From NCBI GenBank assembly GCA_946183145.1, contig CAMGZM010000003.1:1-64000 (forward strand): 64,000 nt of DNA. Reading direction: 5' to 3'. Below the pieces are notes generated by a model. It saw only the letters and a list, made by a program, of their open reading frames with translations, was not told the DNA's origin and ran no database searches. Every line of letters starts with the position of its first letter. Within the stretch, counting starts at the first letter, position 1. Below, piece by piece: positions 26,870-35,604 of this stretch. The position numbers were made by a program, and so were the translations under genes. This DNA is from an uncultured Fretibacterium sp. Lineage in GTDB: Bacteria > Synergistota > Synergistia > Synergistales > Aminobacteriaceae.

Positions 26870-28102
26870 ATGCCGGAAAAGAAAGGCAAGGCGGTGCTCG
26901 CATACAGCGGAGGGCTTGACACTTCCGTCGCTGTAATGTGGCTCACTGAACAGGGCTATGACGTTATCACAATGACTGCTGACGTAGGACAGAAAGACGT
27001 TGACCTTCAGGCCGCGAAATCAAAAGCACTTCACAGTGGAGCAATCAAGGCATATATATTTGACCTCAAGAAGACGTTTACGGAAAATTATGTTTATCCC
27101 GCTTTACGGGCAAACGCTATGTATCAGGGAACGTACCCGCTTGTGTCAGCATTATCACGCCCGTTAATCGCAAAAACACTCGTTGACATCGCGAACAAAG
27201 AGGGAGCTGTAGCAGTTGCTCACGGCTGCACGGGAAAAGGGCAAGACCAGGTTAGAATAGAAGTATGCGCGACGGCACTCAACCCGAAAATCAAAGTGTT
27301 GGCCCCCGTAAGAGACTGGCATTTTACACGCGAGGCCGAAATAGAATACGCGAACAAGCACGGAATACCCGTAAGAGCTACAGCAGCATCACCATACAGC
27401 ACGGATGATAATCTCTGGGGACGCTCGATTGAATGCGGCCTTCTCGAAGATCCCTGGAACGAACCCCCGGAGGACGCTTACGAGATGACAGCGAATCCCC
27501 TTGAAGCTCCTGACACTTCGGAATTTGTAGAGATAGAGTTTGAAGGCGGAATCCCTGCGGCAATTAACGGAGAGAGGATGCACGGCGCAGAATTGATTCT
27601 GAAGCTCAACAAGATTGCGGGTCGTCATGGTATCGGGCGTATTGATATGATTGAAGACAGGCTTGTGGGATTCAAGTCCCGTGAAGTTTACGAATGTCCC
27701 GGCTCTACGGTGCTTCTTGCGGCTCATCGTGCAATTGAGACTCTGACTCTTGATAAGCAGGTGCTGAAGACGAAACGCGAGCTTGAGGTGAGATTTGCTG
27801 AACTGACTTACGAGGGTTACTGGTTCTCGCCGTTGCGCGACGCGATAAACGCATTCATGAATGACACGCAGCGTTATGTGAACGGTGTTGTGAAGATGAG
27901 ACTCTTCAAGGGTCAGTGCGTAGTTCGTGGACTGAAGACAGCGAAGAGCATTTACCGCCACGATTTGGCGACATACTCGGAGGGTGATACGTTTGATCAC
28001 TCGGCGGCTGTAGGGTTCATTAACATTTGGGGATTGCCCGTAAGAACATGGACATCAACATGGCCGCGGCAGGATGAGGCAGAAATCCCGATAGAGGCAT
28101 GA
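26870..28102 (+). CDS. argG: Argininosuccinate synthase
   Basis: 410 residues. Ligates citrulline and aspartate with ATP in arginine synthesis. The N-terminal PP-loop AYSGGLDTSVAVMWL is intact, as are YVYPALRANAMYQGTYPLV, AHGCTGKGQDQVRIE and SPYSTDDNLWGRSIECG. Length and gapless agreement with the family are good. It is a single-gene unit with its own promoter and a terminator, with no argH or other arginine gene beside it. Confidence 0.96.
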   Translation: MPEKKGKAVLAYSGGLDTSVAVMWLTEQGYDVITMTADVGQKDVDLQAAKSKALHSGAIKAYIFDLKKTFTENYVYPALRANAMYQGTYPLVSALSRPLIAKTLVDIANKEGAVAVAHGCTGKGQDQVRIEVCATALNPKIKVLAPVRDWHFTREAEIEYANKHGIPVRATAASPYSTDDNLWGRSIECGLLEDPWNEPPEDAYEMTANPLEAPDTSEFVEIEFEGGIPAAINGERMHGAELILKLNKIAGRHGIGRIDMIEDRLVGFKSREVYECPGSTVLLAAHRAIETLTLDKQVLKTKRELEVRFAELTYEGYWFSPLRDAINAFMNDTQRYVNGVVKMRLFKGQCVVRGLKTAKSIYRHDLATYSEGDTFDHSAAVGFINIWGLPVRTWTSTWPRQDEAEIPIEA

Positions 28103-28138
28103 AGCGAACGTAACGGGACATTATACGGAAGAAAATTG

Positions 28139-28171
28139 TCGGCTTTGATGAATGTCGAGGCCGATTTTTTT
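28139..28171 (+). terminator. Rho-independent terminator of argG
   Basis: TCGGCTTTGA pairs with TCGAGGCCGA (G-U pairs included) over TGAATG, followed by seven to eight T. Confidence 0.7.
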
Positions 28172-28184
28172 GTGCATAGGCATG

Positions 28185-28213
28185 AAAAAAGCCCCCGTTT
28201 TTGTTCGGGAGCT
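28185..28213 (-). terminator. Terminator of the CRISPR transcript
   Basis: Read on the minus strand, AGCTCCCG pairs with CGGGGGCT over an A-rich loop and is followed by six T. It lies just beyond the degenerate repeat and the mini-gene, at the leader-distal end of the array, so it can end the pre-crRNA. Confidence 0.75.
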
Positions 28214-28218
28214 ATTAG

Positions 28219-28239
28219 CCCTTATAGGAAATTCGTAAT
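28219..28239 (-). repeat. Degenerate CRISPR repeat
   Basis: Twenty-one bases match the last 22 bases of the array repeat with one base missing; the GTTTCAAT end is lost. It is separated from the first intact repeat by about 150 bases holding a short gene, not by a normal spacer. Degenerate repeats mark the leader-distal end of arrays. Confidence 0.8.
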
Positions 28240-28252
28240 TTTTTGCTTACAA

Positions 28253-28360
28253 TTAGTCATCGAAATCATAGGAAATATCATCATCATCATTATTATCTTG
28301 CCAGTAATCTATTCCATTTTTCTCTTCAAAGATCTCGAACTCAAAATAATCCTCGTACAT
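28253..28360 (-). CDS. 35-residue acidic mini-protein in the CRISPR trailer
   Basis: A short reading frame with an ideal ribosome-binding site (AAAGGAGG, seven bases from ATG at 28360) and a TAA stop. The product starts MYEDYFEFEIFEEKNG and ends in an Asp run followed by SYDFDD: fifteen acidic residues against one Lys, net charge about -14, with many Tyr/Phe. No signal peptide or membrane segment. It is read in the same direction as the array, between the last intact repeat and the degenerate one, ahead of the terminator. Not recognised. Strong acidity is seen in DNA-mimic inhibitors, but acidic low-complexity peptides also occur by chance. The ribosome-binding site is the main evidence that it is translated. 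Confidence 0.5.
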   Translation of the reverse strand: MYEDYFEFEIFEEKNGIDYWQDNNDDDDISYDFDD

Positions 28361-28391
28361 ATCTTTTCCTCCTTTAAATTAAAAGTGCTGA

Positions 28392-28928
28392 GTTTCAATC
28401 CCTTATAGGAACATTCGTAATGACTAAGCGTATTCCAGTGTCTTATATTTTAGGGTTTCAATCCCTTATAGGAACATTCGTAATCGTCGGTATTCGATTG
28501 GTACCGCACAGTTGCCGAGTTTCAATCCCTTATAGGAACATTCGTAATGATCCATATGATGAGGGTAGTGAACTAGAAAGTTTCAATCCCTTATAGGAAC
28601 ATTCGTAATTGAAGACCCTTGCCTTGGGAGGGACGGCTTGCTGGTTTCAATCCCTTATAGGAACATTCGTAATGCGGATCTGGCAGCAGCAAGAGAAACT
28701 TCAAAGGTTTCAATCCCTTATAGGAACATTCGTAATTCACATGAGGAAAATGAGCTGTATGAAGAAATGGTTTCAATCCCTTATAGGAACATTCGTAATC
28801 AAACAGGTGCAGGTCTGGAATGAGCACTCAGAGTTTCAATCCCTTATAGGAACATTCGTAATAAGACGTTGACGAGTCAAACAACATCATTTCCAAACGT
28901 TTCAATCCCTTATAGGAACATTCGTAAT
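28392..28928 (-). CRISPR. CRISPR array, 9 repeats and 8 spacers
   Basis: Nine identical 30-base repeats (plus strand GTTTCAATCCC...ATTCGTAAT) start at 28392, 28455, 28519, 28580, 28644, 28707, 28770, 28833 and 28899. Spacers are 33, 34, 31, 34, 33, 33, 33 and 36 bases, all different. On the minus strand the repeat ends ATTGAAAC, the 5' handle typical of type I-B and type III crRNAs, so the array should be transcribed leftward. A promoter at 28961-28989, the degenerate repeat at the left and a leftward terminator agree. No cas gene is in the window, so effectors must be encoded elsewhere. I could not match any spacer to the window. Confidence 0.97.
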
Positions 28929-28960
28929 CCTCTATATACTGCATGATTACTATGTTGTGG

Positions 28961-28989
28961 ATTTTAACACGCTTGCAGGAATTACGCAA
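28961..28989 (-). promoter_or_regulatory. Leader promoter of the CRISPR array
   Basis: On the minus strand TTGCGT (28989-28984) and TAAAAT (28966-28961) are spaced by exactly 17 bases, placing the start point about 25 bases before the first repeat. The surrounding 28929-29395 is an AT-rich 467-base gap in which I see no other gene; its right end serves the helicase gene. Confidence 0.55.
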
Positions 28990-29360
28990 TATTTCACTCT
29001 TCAAACTCATAAATCATCATCAACACTGAGAGCGTATATTATCCTCCGTCCGCACATCTCAGCAAAAACTCAATTTTTCACACCGCAAAAATGCCTTTGA
29101 TCAGACAGCAAAATTTCCCAAAATATAAACTCTTTCTGCAACAGAATTTATCATCACAAAAAAGTTTAACCATTAAGCGAAGGTAATTATCAGACAATTC
29201 TTCCCGCGTCATGCAAAAGTTGCCGCAAATTTATCGTTTTTTGCTGGAAATCTTTTATTCATGGCATTCGACATCATATTTTACACTGTTGGCATCAAGA
29301 AACTTCTTCACACTTTCACGCGGAAATTCAGCAGTACAAAAATTTTTTCACGGCCTAATC

Positions 29361-29366
29361 TATAAT
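29361..29366 (+). promoter_or_regulatory. -10 element of the helicase gene
   Basis: TATAAT 30 bases before the TTG start; just upstream is TTTTTTCACGGCCT, also found before citX. Confidence 0.4.
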
Positions 29367-29395
29367 AGCTTTCATCATACAAGGGAGTGAAATTC

Positions 29396-32300
29396 TTGAC
29401 AGACGAAGAGAAACAGCAGGTACAAAACCTAATCAGCGCACGCACAAAATTACTCACCGAGAAATCAGCAAGGCAGGACGAAGAGATAAAGACTCTCAGC
29501 GCAAGCATAATAACTCTTACACGAACGCTCGAATCACGCGAGACCGAAATAGAATCCCTCAGCGAAAAATTGTCGCAGCTTCAGGACGAATTATCACGCG
29601 CAAATGAGCAGAATCAGAAATTAGCCGCCCTCGTTCAGTCAGGCTCATCAACAACCGCAAAGCCCGCGAAAATCCCGGAGACTCCGCAGAAGCCGAATTA
29701 TCTCTTGTCGCTTCTCCGTCAGCATTTCGGGTTAAGCTCATTCAGGCCGGGGCAGGAGGAAATCATTGATGCGTTATTGTCGGGGCGTGATGTCTTCTGC
29801 TCAATGCCACAGAATTACGGCAAAAGTATCTGCTACAGACTCCCCGCGCTGTTGATGCCCGGCGTGACCCTCGCTGTTACTCCTGATGAGCCGGACGAGT
29901 CATTAATCACTCCTCACTCTGAAATTCTCACAGCCTCAATCACTCCATCAAAACGCCGCGAAATTCTCCGCAAAGTCCGTAACGGAACGTGCAAAATACT
30001 TTACGCGACAATTCAGCAGCTTTCAGAGTCAGACTCACTTTCAGCCCTGAAGAAAGCAGAAATTTCTATGACCGCAATAATCTCACGCTGGGGAATCTCT
30101 CACAGTCTCGAAAATTTGCCGTCATTCATGGCCTCAATCACAAAAGGAAGAATCACAGCCGGAATTTTCGCGGACTCAACAAGCCCCGCATTACGTCAGG
30201 AATTGACGAAACTCGCTGACCTTCACACGCCTCTGAAAATCGTCGCGGGATTTGAGCGTGAAAATGTTGATGTCAAAATCATACGCGCTGAAAACAAGCC
30301 GTCAGCACTTAACGAGATATTAGCGCAGAAAGCAGACATTCCCGGAGTGATTTACTGTGCGACTCCTGAGACCGCATACAAGCTCGGCGAAACTCTGAGG
30401 GATTTTGACGGACTCAATGACACGCTGTTAATCATGCCGATGATTCTTTACCGTGAAATCAGCCGCAAAGATATTCGCTTCACGGTTCATTACGACATGG
30501 CCGACTCACTTGGGAGCTTCTCACAGCAGATAAACATTCTTGCGGACAATCCCAAATCAGAAGCAATTATGCTTTACTCACGTAATGACTTGCGCAACGC
30601 CGAGCGTAACATGATCTCATTCTGCCGGAGCGAGAATCCCGGGGAATTTCTGCGTACATATCTCGGAATTGATGAGAGCGTTTCACCCGCGCAAAAACCT
30701 GAAGAGCCGTCAATTTCTCCTGATGATGTGCCTGATTTCGATTTCGGAAACGCAAACGAGTCCCAGCGTGAAGCAATCACATCAACAAGTGGGCCATTGC
30801 TCATAATCGCCGGACCGGGAACGGGAAAAACTTTTACGCTTGTGCAAAGAGCCGTATTTCTCATCCAGAAGAAACGAGTCAATCCCGAAAATATTATGCT
30901 CGCAACTTTCACCGACAAAGCCGCAAACGAGATTGTTACGCGAATAACGCAGGAGCTTTCACGCCGCAACATTCAGGCGGACACGGGCGCAATGTATTCA
31001 GGGACATTCCACGCGATATGTGAGAAGATTCTCAAGGAGTACTCAGACTTCACAGGAAGGCGCAAGAATTTCCGGGTGCTTGATGATTTCGGCCATGCTT
31101 ACGCGATTATGCAGAACATAAAGAGATTTTACGGCATTGCGGGACTCTCTGACGCTCTCACGACAAAAGGGAAATGGGAAAATTCATGCGAGATTCGCGA
31201 CTGCATTAACACACTTTCGGAGGAACTTGCTGACCCTGAAGAATTAATGCGGGACTCGAATCCTTCTGTGCGTGCCTTAGGCCATGCAATGAAACTTCAT
31301 GATGAGATTCTTGCGGGGACTAATTCATTAAGCTGGTCTGCAATGCTTGTTGAGACGTATAAACTTCTGCGCGACAATCCCGAAATACTCGCAGACATTC
31401 AAGGCCGTGTGAAATACATTATGGTTGACGAGTACCAAGACACGAATTATGTTCAGGAGCAAATAGCGTTGATGATAGCGGGCGACGGGAAAAATATCTG
31501 CGCTGCCGGTGATGACGATCAGAGCATATACAGATTCAGGGGTGCTGAAGTCCGTAACATTCTCGAATTTTCCGGGCGTTTCGGAAATAACGAGTGCAAA
31601 ATAGTGCGTCTCATGCTCAACTACAGAAGCAGGCCGGGGATAATAGATTTCTTCACGTCATGGATGAATGACACGGGGAAATTCTTTGCGTGGGAAAATT
31701 TCCGTCACGAAAAGAAACTCGAAGCCTTCAGGCCGGAGGGGAAAATTCCCGCTGTTATGAGACTCGCAGGAATAAATGACAAAAACGAATGGCACGAGAA
31801 AATTTTACACCTATTAACAGCCCTCAAAGACTCAGGAAGATTAACCGATTACAGCCAAGCCGCATTTATATTCCGCTCCGTAAAAACTCCTGACGTAAAA
31901 GCACTCTCACAATTCCTTGAGGAAAATAACATAAGTGTTTACCTGCCACGTTCAAACATGTTCTTTCAGCGCGGTGAAGTGAAATTTGCGATAGGCTGCA
32001 TGATTCTAATTTTCCCGGAATACATAAAGGCGTTGGACTCCGGCGCATTCATCTACAACGGAGTCGAACCCCCGAATATCATGTACTATAAATCATGCGT
32101 TGAAAGCGTCAGGAAATACATCAACCGCCCGGAATATTCCGCCCTGAAGAAATACATAATCACAAAGCGGAATCATCACGCAAAGCTCACAGGATATACA
32201 GGCTATACATACTCCGATATGATTTACGAGCTTTTTGCGTATGAGCCGTTCAAGCACGCGTTAGACAAAGAGATTACAGCACCCGTAAAAGATTTGCGCC

Positions 32301-33601
32301 CGGCCAGAAACTTGTCGCGCCTCGTTGAGTCAATCCGCCATTACGAGCACAGCTACAACATCAACAACATTCACGCAAAGTACATGAATAATCAGTTCAT
32401 GATGATGATGAATATATACATGCGCTTCATGCTTGACGAGGGAAGAGACGAATACGAGAACGGAGATGACACAATACCGCCCGGCCATGTCGCATTCATG
32501 ACTATACATCAGGCAAAAGGGATGGAGTTCCCGATAGTTTTTGCTGACTCATTATGGGCATATCCGCGTGATGATTCAGGCAGCGGGATTATTCAGTACA
32601 TTTCCAGTAAATATTACAGGAGGCCGGAATTTGAGCCGGAAGACCGCGTAAAATATTTCGATTTCTGGAGGCTGTATTACGTTGCGTTCTCACGCGCCCA
32701 GGATTTATTGATACTGACATGTTGCGAGGACAGCAGAACGCCGAGTCAATTCTTTGAGCGTCAGTATAACAGTCTTGAAGACGCTGACGAGTCACTGAAA
32801 CTCTCAGAGATTGACATAAGCCCGCTGAAAGGTTCAGGGCTGAAGAACACGTATTCATTCACGAAAGACATAATCACATACGAGATTTGCCCGCTGCAAT
32901 ACAAATTTTTCCGTGAGCTTGAGTTTATCCCGGGACGATCCGCAAGCACATTCACAGGGACGTTGATTCATGCAGTGCTTGAGGACATACACAGGGCGGC
33001 GATAAATCACGAGGAGGACAAAATTACGGCTGAGAATATTTCCTTATGGTTTACGGAGGAATACGAACATTTGTCGCGGACTGAGCAGGCATATTTGAGC
33101 CAGGCGGCGAGGGAAAATGCTTTGTCGCAGATTATGAGCTACGTGAATTACAGGGGAAATGACTGGACATCGATTCGCCGTGCAGAGTATGACGTTAATA
33201 CGGTGCGTGATGATTATATCCTTGAGGGGAAAATAGATTTGCTCTCAGTGATTGACGGCGAGACAGAGATAACAGACTTCAAGTCAGGCCCGAAACCTAA
33301 CATAAACATCAGCAGAGACCGCGAGAGGCTCGAAACATACAGAAGGCAGATTTTCGCATATTCATACATGGCCGTGAACGCAACGGGGCTTGACGTGAAA
33401 AGAATGAAGATATATTACACTGGAGAAACTTCAGCGAACCCGGAAATAATTTATCCGTATGACTCAGACGAGGCCGAAAAAATAATGAAGGGCTTTGACG
33501 AAACCGTAAGCAGAATCATCCGCAAAGATTTCCATGACAAAGCCCATGACCCGGAAATTTGCCGGGAATGCGTATTCAGGTTTTACTGCGGAAGAGCCTA
33601 G
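29396..33601 (+). CDS. RecQ-like (inactive) / UvrD helicase / PD-(D/E)XK nuclease fusion
   Basis: 1401 residues from TTG 29396 (AAGGGAG eight bases before). Order: coiled coil (1-90); RecQ-like domain (about 105-360) with FGLSSFRPGQEEIIDALLSG but with Walker A altered to MPQNYGKS, the DEAH box replaced by IISRWGISHS and the arginine-finger motif VI lost; then a complete superfamily 1 UvrD/PcrA helicase with GPGTGKT (about 475), VDEYQDTN (about 677), GDDDQSIYRFRGA and TIHQAKGMEFPIVF; finally a RecB/AddB-like nuclease (about 1180-1400) with GKIDLLS and EITDFKSG. Cysteines in YEICPLQYKF and CRECVFRFYCG look like an AddB-type iron-sulfur cluster. Likely a DNA end-processing or defence enzyme; its proximity to the CRISPR array may be coincidental. 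Confidence 0.88.
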   Translation: MTDEEKQQVQNLISARTKLLTEKSARQDEEIKTLSASIITLTRTLESRETEIESLSEKLSQLQDELSRANEQNQKLAALVQSGSSTTAKPAKIPETPQKPNYLLSLLRQHFGLSSFRPGQEEIIDALLSGRDVFCSMPQNYGKSICYRLPALLMPGVTLAVTPDEPDESLITPHSEILTASITPSKRREILRKVRNGTCKILYATIQQLSESDSLSALKKAEISMTAIISRWGISHSLENLPSFMASITKGRITAGIFADSTSPALRQELTKLADLHTPLKIVAGFERENVDVKIIRAENKPSALNEILAQKADIPGVIYCATPETAYKLGETLRDFDGLNDTLLIMPMILYREISRKDIRFTVHYDMADSLGSFSQQINILADNPKSEAIMLYSRNDLRNAERNMISFCRSENPGEFLRTYLGIDESVSPAQKPEEPSISPDDVPDFDFGNANESQREAITSTSGPLLIIAGPGTGKTFTLVQRAVFLIQKKRVNPENIMLATFTDKAANEIVTRITQELSRRNIQADTGAMYSGTFHAICEKILKEYSDFTGRRKNFRVLDDFGHAYAIMQNIKRFYGIAGLSDALTTKGKWENSCEIRDCINTLSEELADPEELMRDSNPSVRALGHAMKLHDEILAGTNSLSWSAMLVETYKLLRDNPEILADIQGRVKYIMVDEYQDTNYVQEQIALMIAGDGKNICAAGDDDQSIYRFRGAEVRNILEFSGRFGNNECKIVRLMLNYRSRPGIIDFFTSWMNDTGKFFAWENFRHEKKLEAFRPEGKIPAVMRLAGINDKNEWHEKILHLLTALKDSGRLTDYSQAAFIFRSVKTPDVKALSQFLEENNISVYLPRSNMFFQRGEVKFAIGCMILIFPEYIKALDSGAFIYNGVEPPNIMYYKSCVESVRKYINRPEYSALKKYIITKRNHHAKLTGYTGYTYSDMIYELFAYEPFKHALDKEITAPVKDLRPARNLSRLVESIRHYEHSYNINNIHAKYMNNQFMMMMNIYMRFMLDEGRDEYENGDDTIPPGHVAFMTIHQAKGMEFPIVFADSLWAYPRDDSGSGIIQYISSKYYRRPEFEPEDRVKYFDFWRLYYVAFSRAQDLLILTCCEDSRTPSQFFERQYNSLEDADESLKLSEIDISPLKGSGLKNTYSFTKDIITYEICPLQYKFFRELEFIPGRSASTFTGTLIHAVLEDIHRAAINHEEDKITAENISLWFTEEYEHLSRTEQAYLSQAARENALSQIMSYVNYRGNDWTSIRRAEYDVNTVRDDYILEGKIDLLSVIDGETEITDFKSGPKPNINISRDRERLETYRRQIFAYSYMAVNATGLDVKRMKIYYTGETSANPEIIYPYDSDEAEKIMKGFDETVSRIIRKDFHDKAHDPEICRECVFRFYCGRA

Positions 33602-34269
33602 TAACTGCTTACCTTCCTCATGTCAAATTCTGCCTCGTAAAACACATCATAGCTTGCTACCTGTACTATGTCCTGCTGCTTTACGTGAATCGTTGACTCT
33701 GATGTTATCTCAATGTTCATTGATGTGGCCTGCCTGTTAAGTTCGCCGTTGTCCTTGATGAACTCAAAACGCCATTTGTTTTTTCCGGCGTGTGTCATGA
33801 GAACGGAGCTGTTTATGTCAGAAGAGACTGTATCACTGTCATATTCGTAGACTTCTTCAATCTGAATCTGATACCTCAAATTGCCGTCCTCATCAATATA
33901 CGGCACTGAACGAGTCTGATAATCTGTAGTTGTAACTAATACGTACCATTCCTGCTTGCTGTTCTTTATGCTGAGAATGCCACCGTTGTCCTCAAGATAA
34001 ACATCAGCGAGATTCATTCTTGCCGAGATCATACGCATCTGAATATTGGTGTCGTTGTATCTTAGGCTGATCGTATCAACAGTATCATTCAGCACTGACC
34101 ATTCACCCGCGAGAACATTCGCAGTGTCATAAGTGTCTGCTGTGTTGTTGGGTATAGTGTCAGATGTCGTATCTGAATTGCTGTCAAGACTCCCGCCACC
34201 GCAGCCCGATAACGCAAAAACAAGCACGCACATAGCGAAAAGCATACCCCAAGCACGAATCCTAAACAT
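33598..34269 (-). CDS. Hypothetical lipoprotein
   Basis: 223 residues. Signal sequence with lipobox FALSGCGGGS, then an Asp/Thr/Asn-rich linker (about 25-50). The rest is a beta-rich domain with LAGEWSVLNDTVDTISLRYN and many charged/aromatic strands. No family recognised. The stop codon overlaps that of the helicase fusion by four bases on the other strand. Probably anchored in the periplasm or at the surface. Confidence 0.7.
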   Translation of the reverse strand: MFRIRAWGMLFAMCVLVFALSGCGGGSLDSNSDTTSDTIPNNTADTYDTANVLAGEWSVLNDTVDTISLRYNDTNIQMRMISARMNLADVYLEDNGGILSIKNSKQEWYVLVTTTDYQTRSVPYIDEDGNLRYQIQIEEVYEYDSDTVSSDINSSVLMTHAGKNKWRFEFIKDNGELNRQATSMNIEITSESTIHVKQQDIVQVASYDVFYEAEFDMRKVSSY

Positions 34270-34446
34270 AATTTTTTCATTCTCCCTTTCGTTTTGAGTG
34301 TGAAAATATTATATCAGCGGGAAAATTTCATCAGTCAATAAAAATCTTGTAATCAAAATCTAATGCACTGGACACGTTTTATTACGCAAATATAAAATTA
34401 ATAATTATCCAAAAAATTTTACGTCAAAGGAGTGCTTTACAGCTCA

Positions 34447-34890
34447 ATGAATGTGTGGCTCATATTATGTATTGCTGCCGGTATTGGCATAGGCTGCTGG
34501 GCTAACTGGTACATGAAGAGGATGAAGACAACGCTGTCTGATACGCAGATCGTACTGAAAACGCTCGGAAAACCTATTCACGCAAAAACATTCTCGGTTG
34601 AAGATATACGGAACTGGGCATCGCAGTACAAAGAAATCCTGAACAGCGGCGGAAAAGCATTAGCGGCAAAAGTCGATAATGAGACATTCAGCATGATGGT
34701 GAACAAACTGCGGAGCGAAGGCTACATGATTGACTTCAATTCACACGAGTACTTCAAGTGCATTCTTCTTGAAATCGCAGATACTTCCGGAACAAAGCGT
34801 GAAAGAGTCTTAGTGCATTATGAGAATCTCACGCCGATTCTTGAAGAACTTTTTGAGCGCGGCGGCGGCAAATTTACGTTGGGAGGCTGA
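34447..34890 (+). CDS. Membrane-anchored protein, first gene of AAA+ operon
   Basis: 147 residues from ATG 34447 (an AAAGGAG 14 bases before; the GTG at 34432 overlaps that site). One N-terminal transmembrane helix (VWLILCIAAGIGIGCWANWY), then a basic hinge and a soluble alpha/beta domain of about 110 residues (FSVEDIRNWASQYKEILNSG, YFKCILLEIAD). Ends in a Gly-rich tail. Not recognised. With the next three genes it forms a tight plus-strand operon ending in an AAA+ ATPase. Confidence 0.65.
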   Translation: MNVWLILCIAAGIGIGCWANWYMKRMKTTLSDTQIVLKTLGKPIHAKTFSVEDIRNWASQYKEILNSGGKALAAKVDNETFSMMVNKLRSEGYMIDFNSHEYFKCILLEIADTSGTKRERVLVHYENLTPILEELFERGGGKFTLGG

Positions 34891-34898
34891 AATCTGCT

Positions 34899-35225
34899 AT
34901 GTGGTTAATTGGAGGAGTAATACTTGCAGGAATAATCGGGGGAATCGTTTACCTGTTTAATGAAATACAGGAAAAAGATGCACGAATTGATGCCCTCAGT
35001 GAGCAGTGCAGAGAAAAGGACTCAGAAATTCAGAGCCTCAATAAAAAATGCAACACTCTCACAGAAGAATGCTGGCAAAGAGATGAAACAATAAAAGCCC
35101 TTCGCGATGAGATTGTTTTTCTGAACAATGAGATTATCAATAAATACAATCCTCAATGGCGATTCAGAAATATTTTTGCTGATTTAGCAGATAAAGCACA
35201 CCGCGTAAATATTAACGACATGTAA
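34899..35225 (+). CDS. Membrane-anchored coiled-coil protein
   Basis: 108 residues: N-terminal transmembrane helix (MWLIGGVILAGIIGGIVYLF) then a heptad-rich coiled coil (about 22-78, with three Cys: EQCREKD, KKCNTLTEECWQRD) and a basic C-terminal segment (PQWRFRNIFADLADKAHRVN). Eight bases after the previous gene. Not recognised; probably a structural or tethering partner of its operon mates. Confidence 0.65.
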   Translation: MWLIGGVILAGIIGGIVYLFNEIQEKDARIDALSEQCREKDSEIQSLNKKCNTLTEECWQRDETIKALRDEIVFLNNEIINKYNPQWRFRNIFADLADKAHRVNINDM

Positions 35226-35244
35226 CATGAAAGGGGATTAAACC

Positions 35245-35604
35245 GTGTTTACTGCTTTGATTTTAGGTGCAATCGCATCAGGTTTATTTGCTTTCTACAA
35301 GCTGGGCAAATTGCTTTGGAGCTGGCTGAAGGAACAAATACGCAAGCAAATTCTTGAGGAAATGGCTCGTCAGGTTCTCGTAATGGAAATCGACAGACTG
35401 AAGAAAGAAGCAGAGCTTAACTTGTCATACGATGATGTTGAGAGCGTAATACAGCTTGAACGCGAGGGAAAAACTCATCTTATGGTTGGTCTGGATCGTA
35501 ACAAAAACATGACGGGAAAAGTTCAACTTATCGAAACCGAAGACGGAGTAGATGATACAGTAGCAATGCACCTCAGGCGCGGCGATGGAATGTTCGTAGC
35601 CTGA
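35245..35604 (+). CDS. Small membrane-associated protein
   Basis: 119 residues from a GTG start with GAAAGGGG upstream. Short N-terminal hydrophobic segment (FTALILGAIASGLFAFYKLG), an amphipathic Lys/Glu helix (about 28-62) and a small beta domain (LEREGKTHLMVGLDRNKNMT). The stop overlaps the AAA+ start by one base (TGATG), strong evidence for coupled translation. Not recognised. Confidence 0.65.
   Translation: MFTALILGAIASGLFAFYKLGKLLWSWLKEQIRKQILEEMARQVLVMEIDRLKKEAELNLSYDDVESVIQLEREGKTHLMVGLDRNKNMTGKVQLIETEDGVDDTVAMHLRRGDGMFVA

Noticed and set aside
28591-29010. Open frames on both strands running through the CRISPR array
   Set aside because: Their translations repeat the CRISPR repeat sequence; they are by-products of the array.
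29396-33601. Helicase fusion as a Cas protein
   Set aside because: Despite lying next to the array it has no Cas3, Cas4 or Csa-type domain order; it is a UvrD-family helicase with an AddB-like nuclease.
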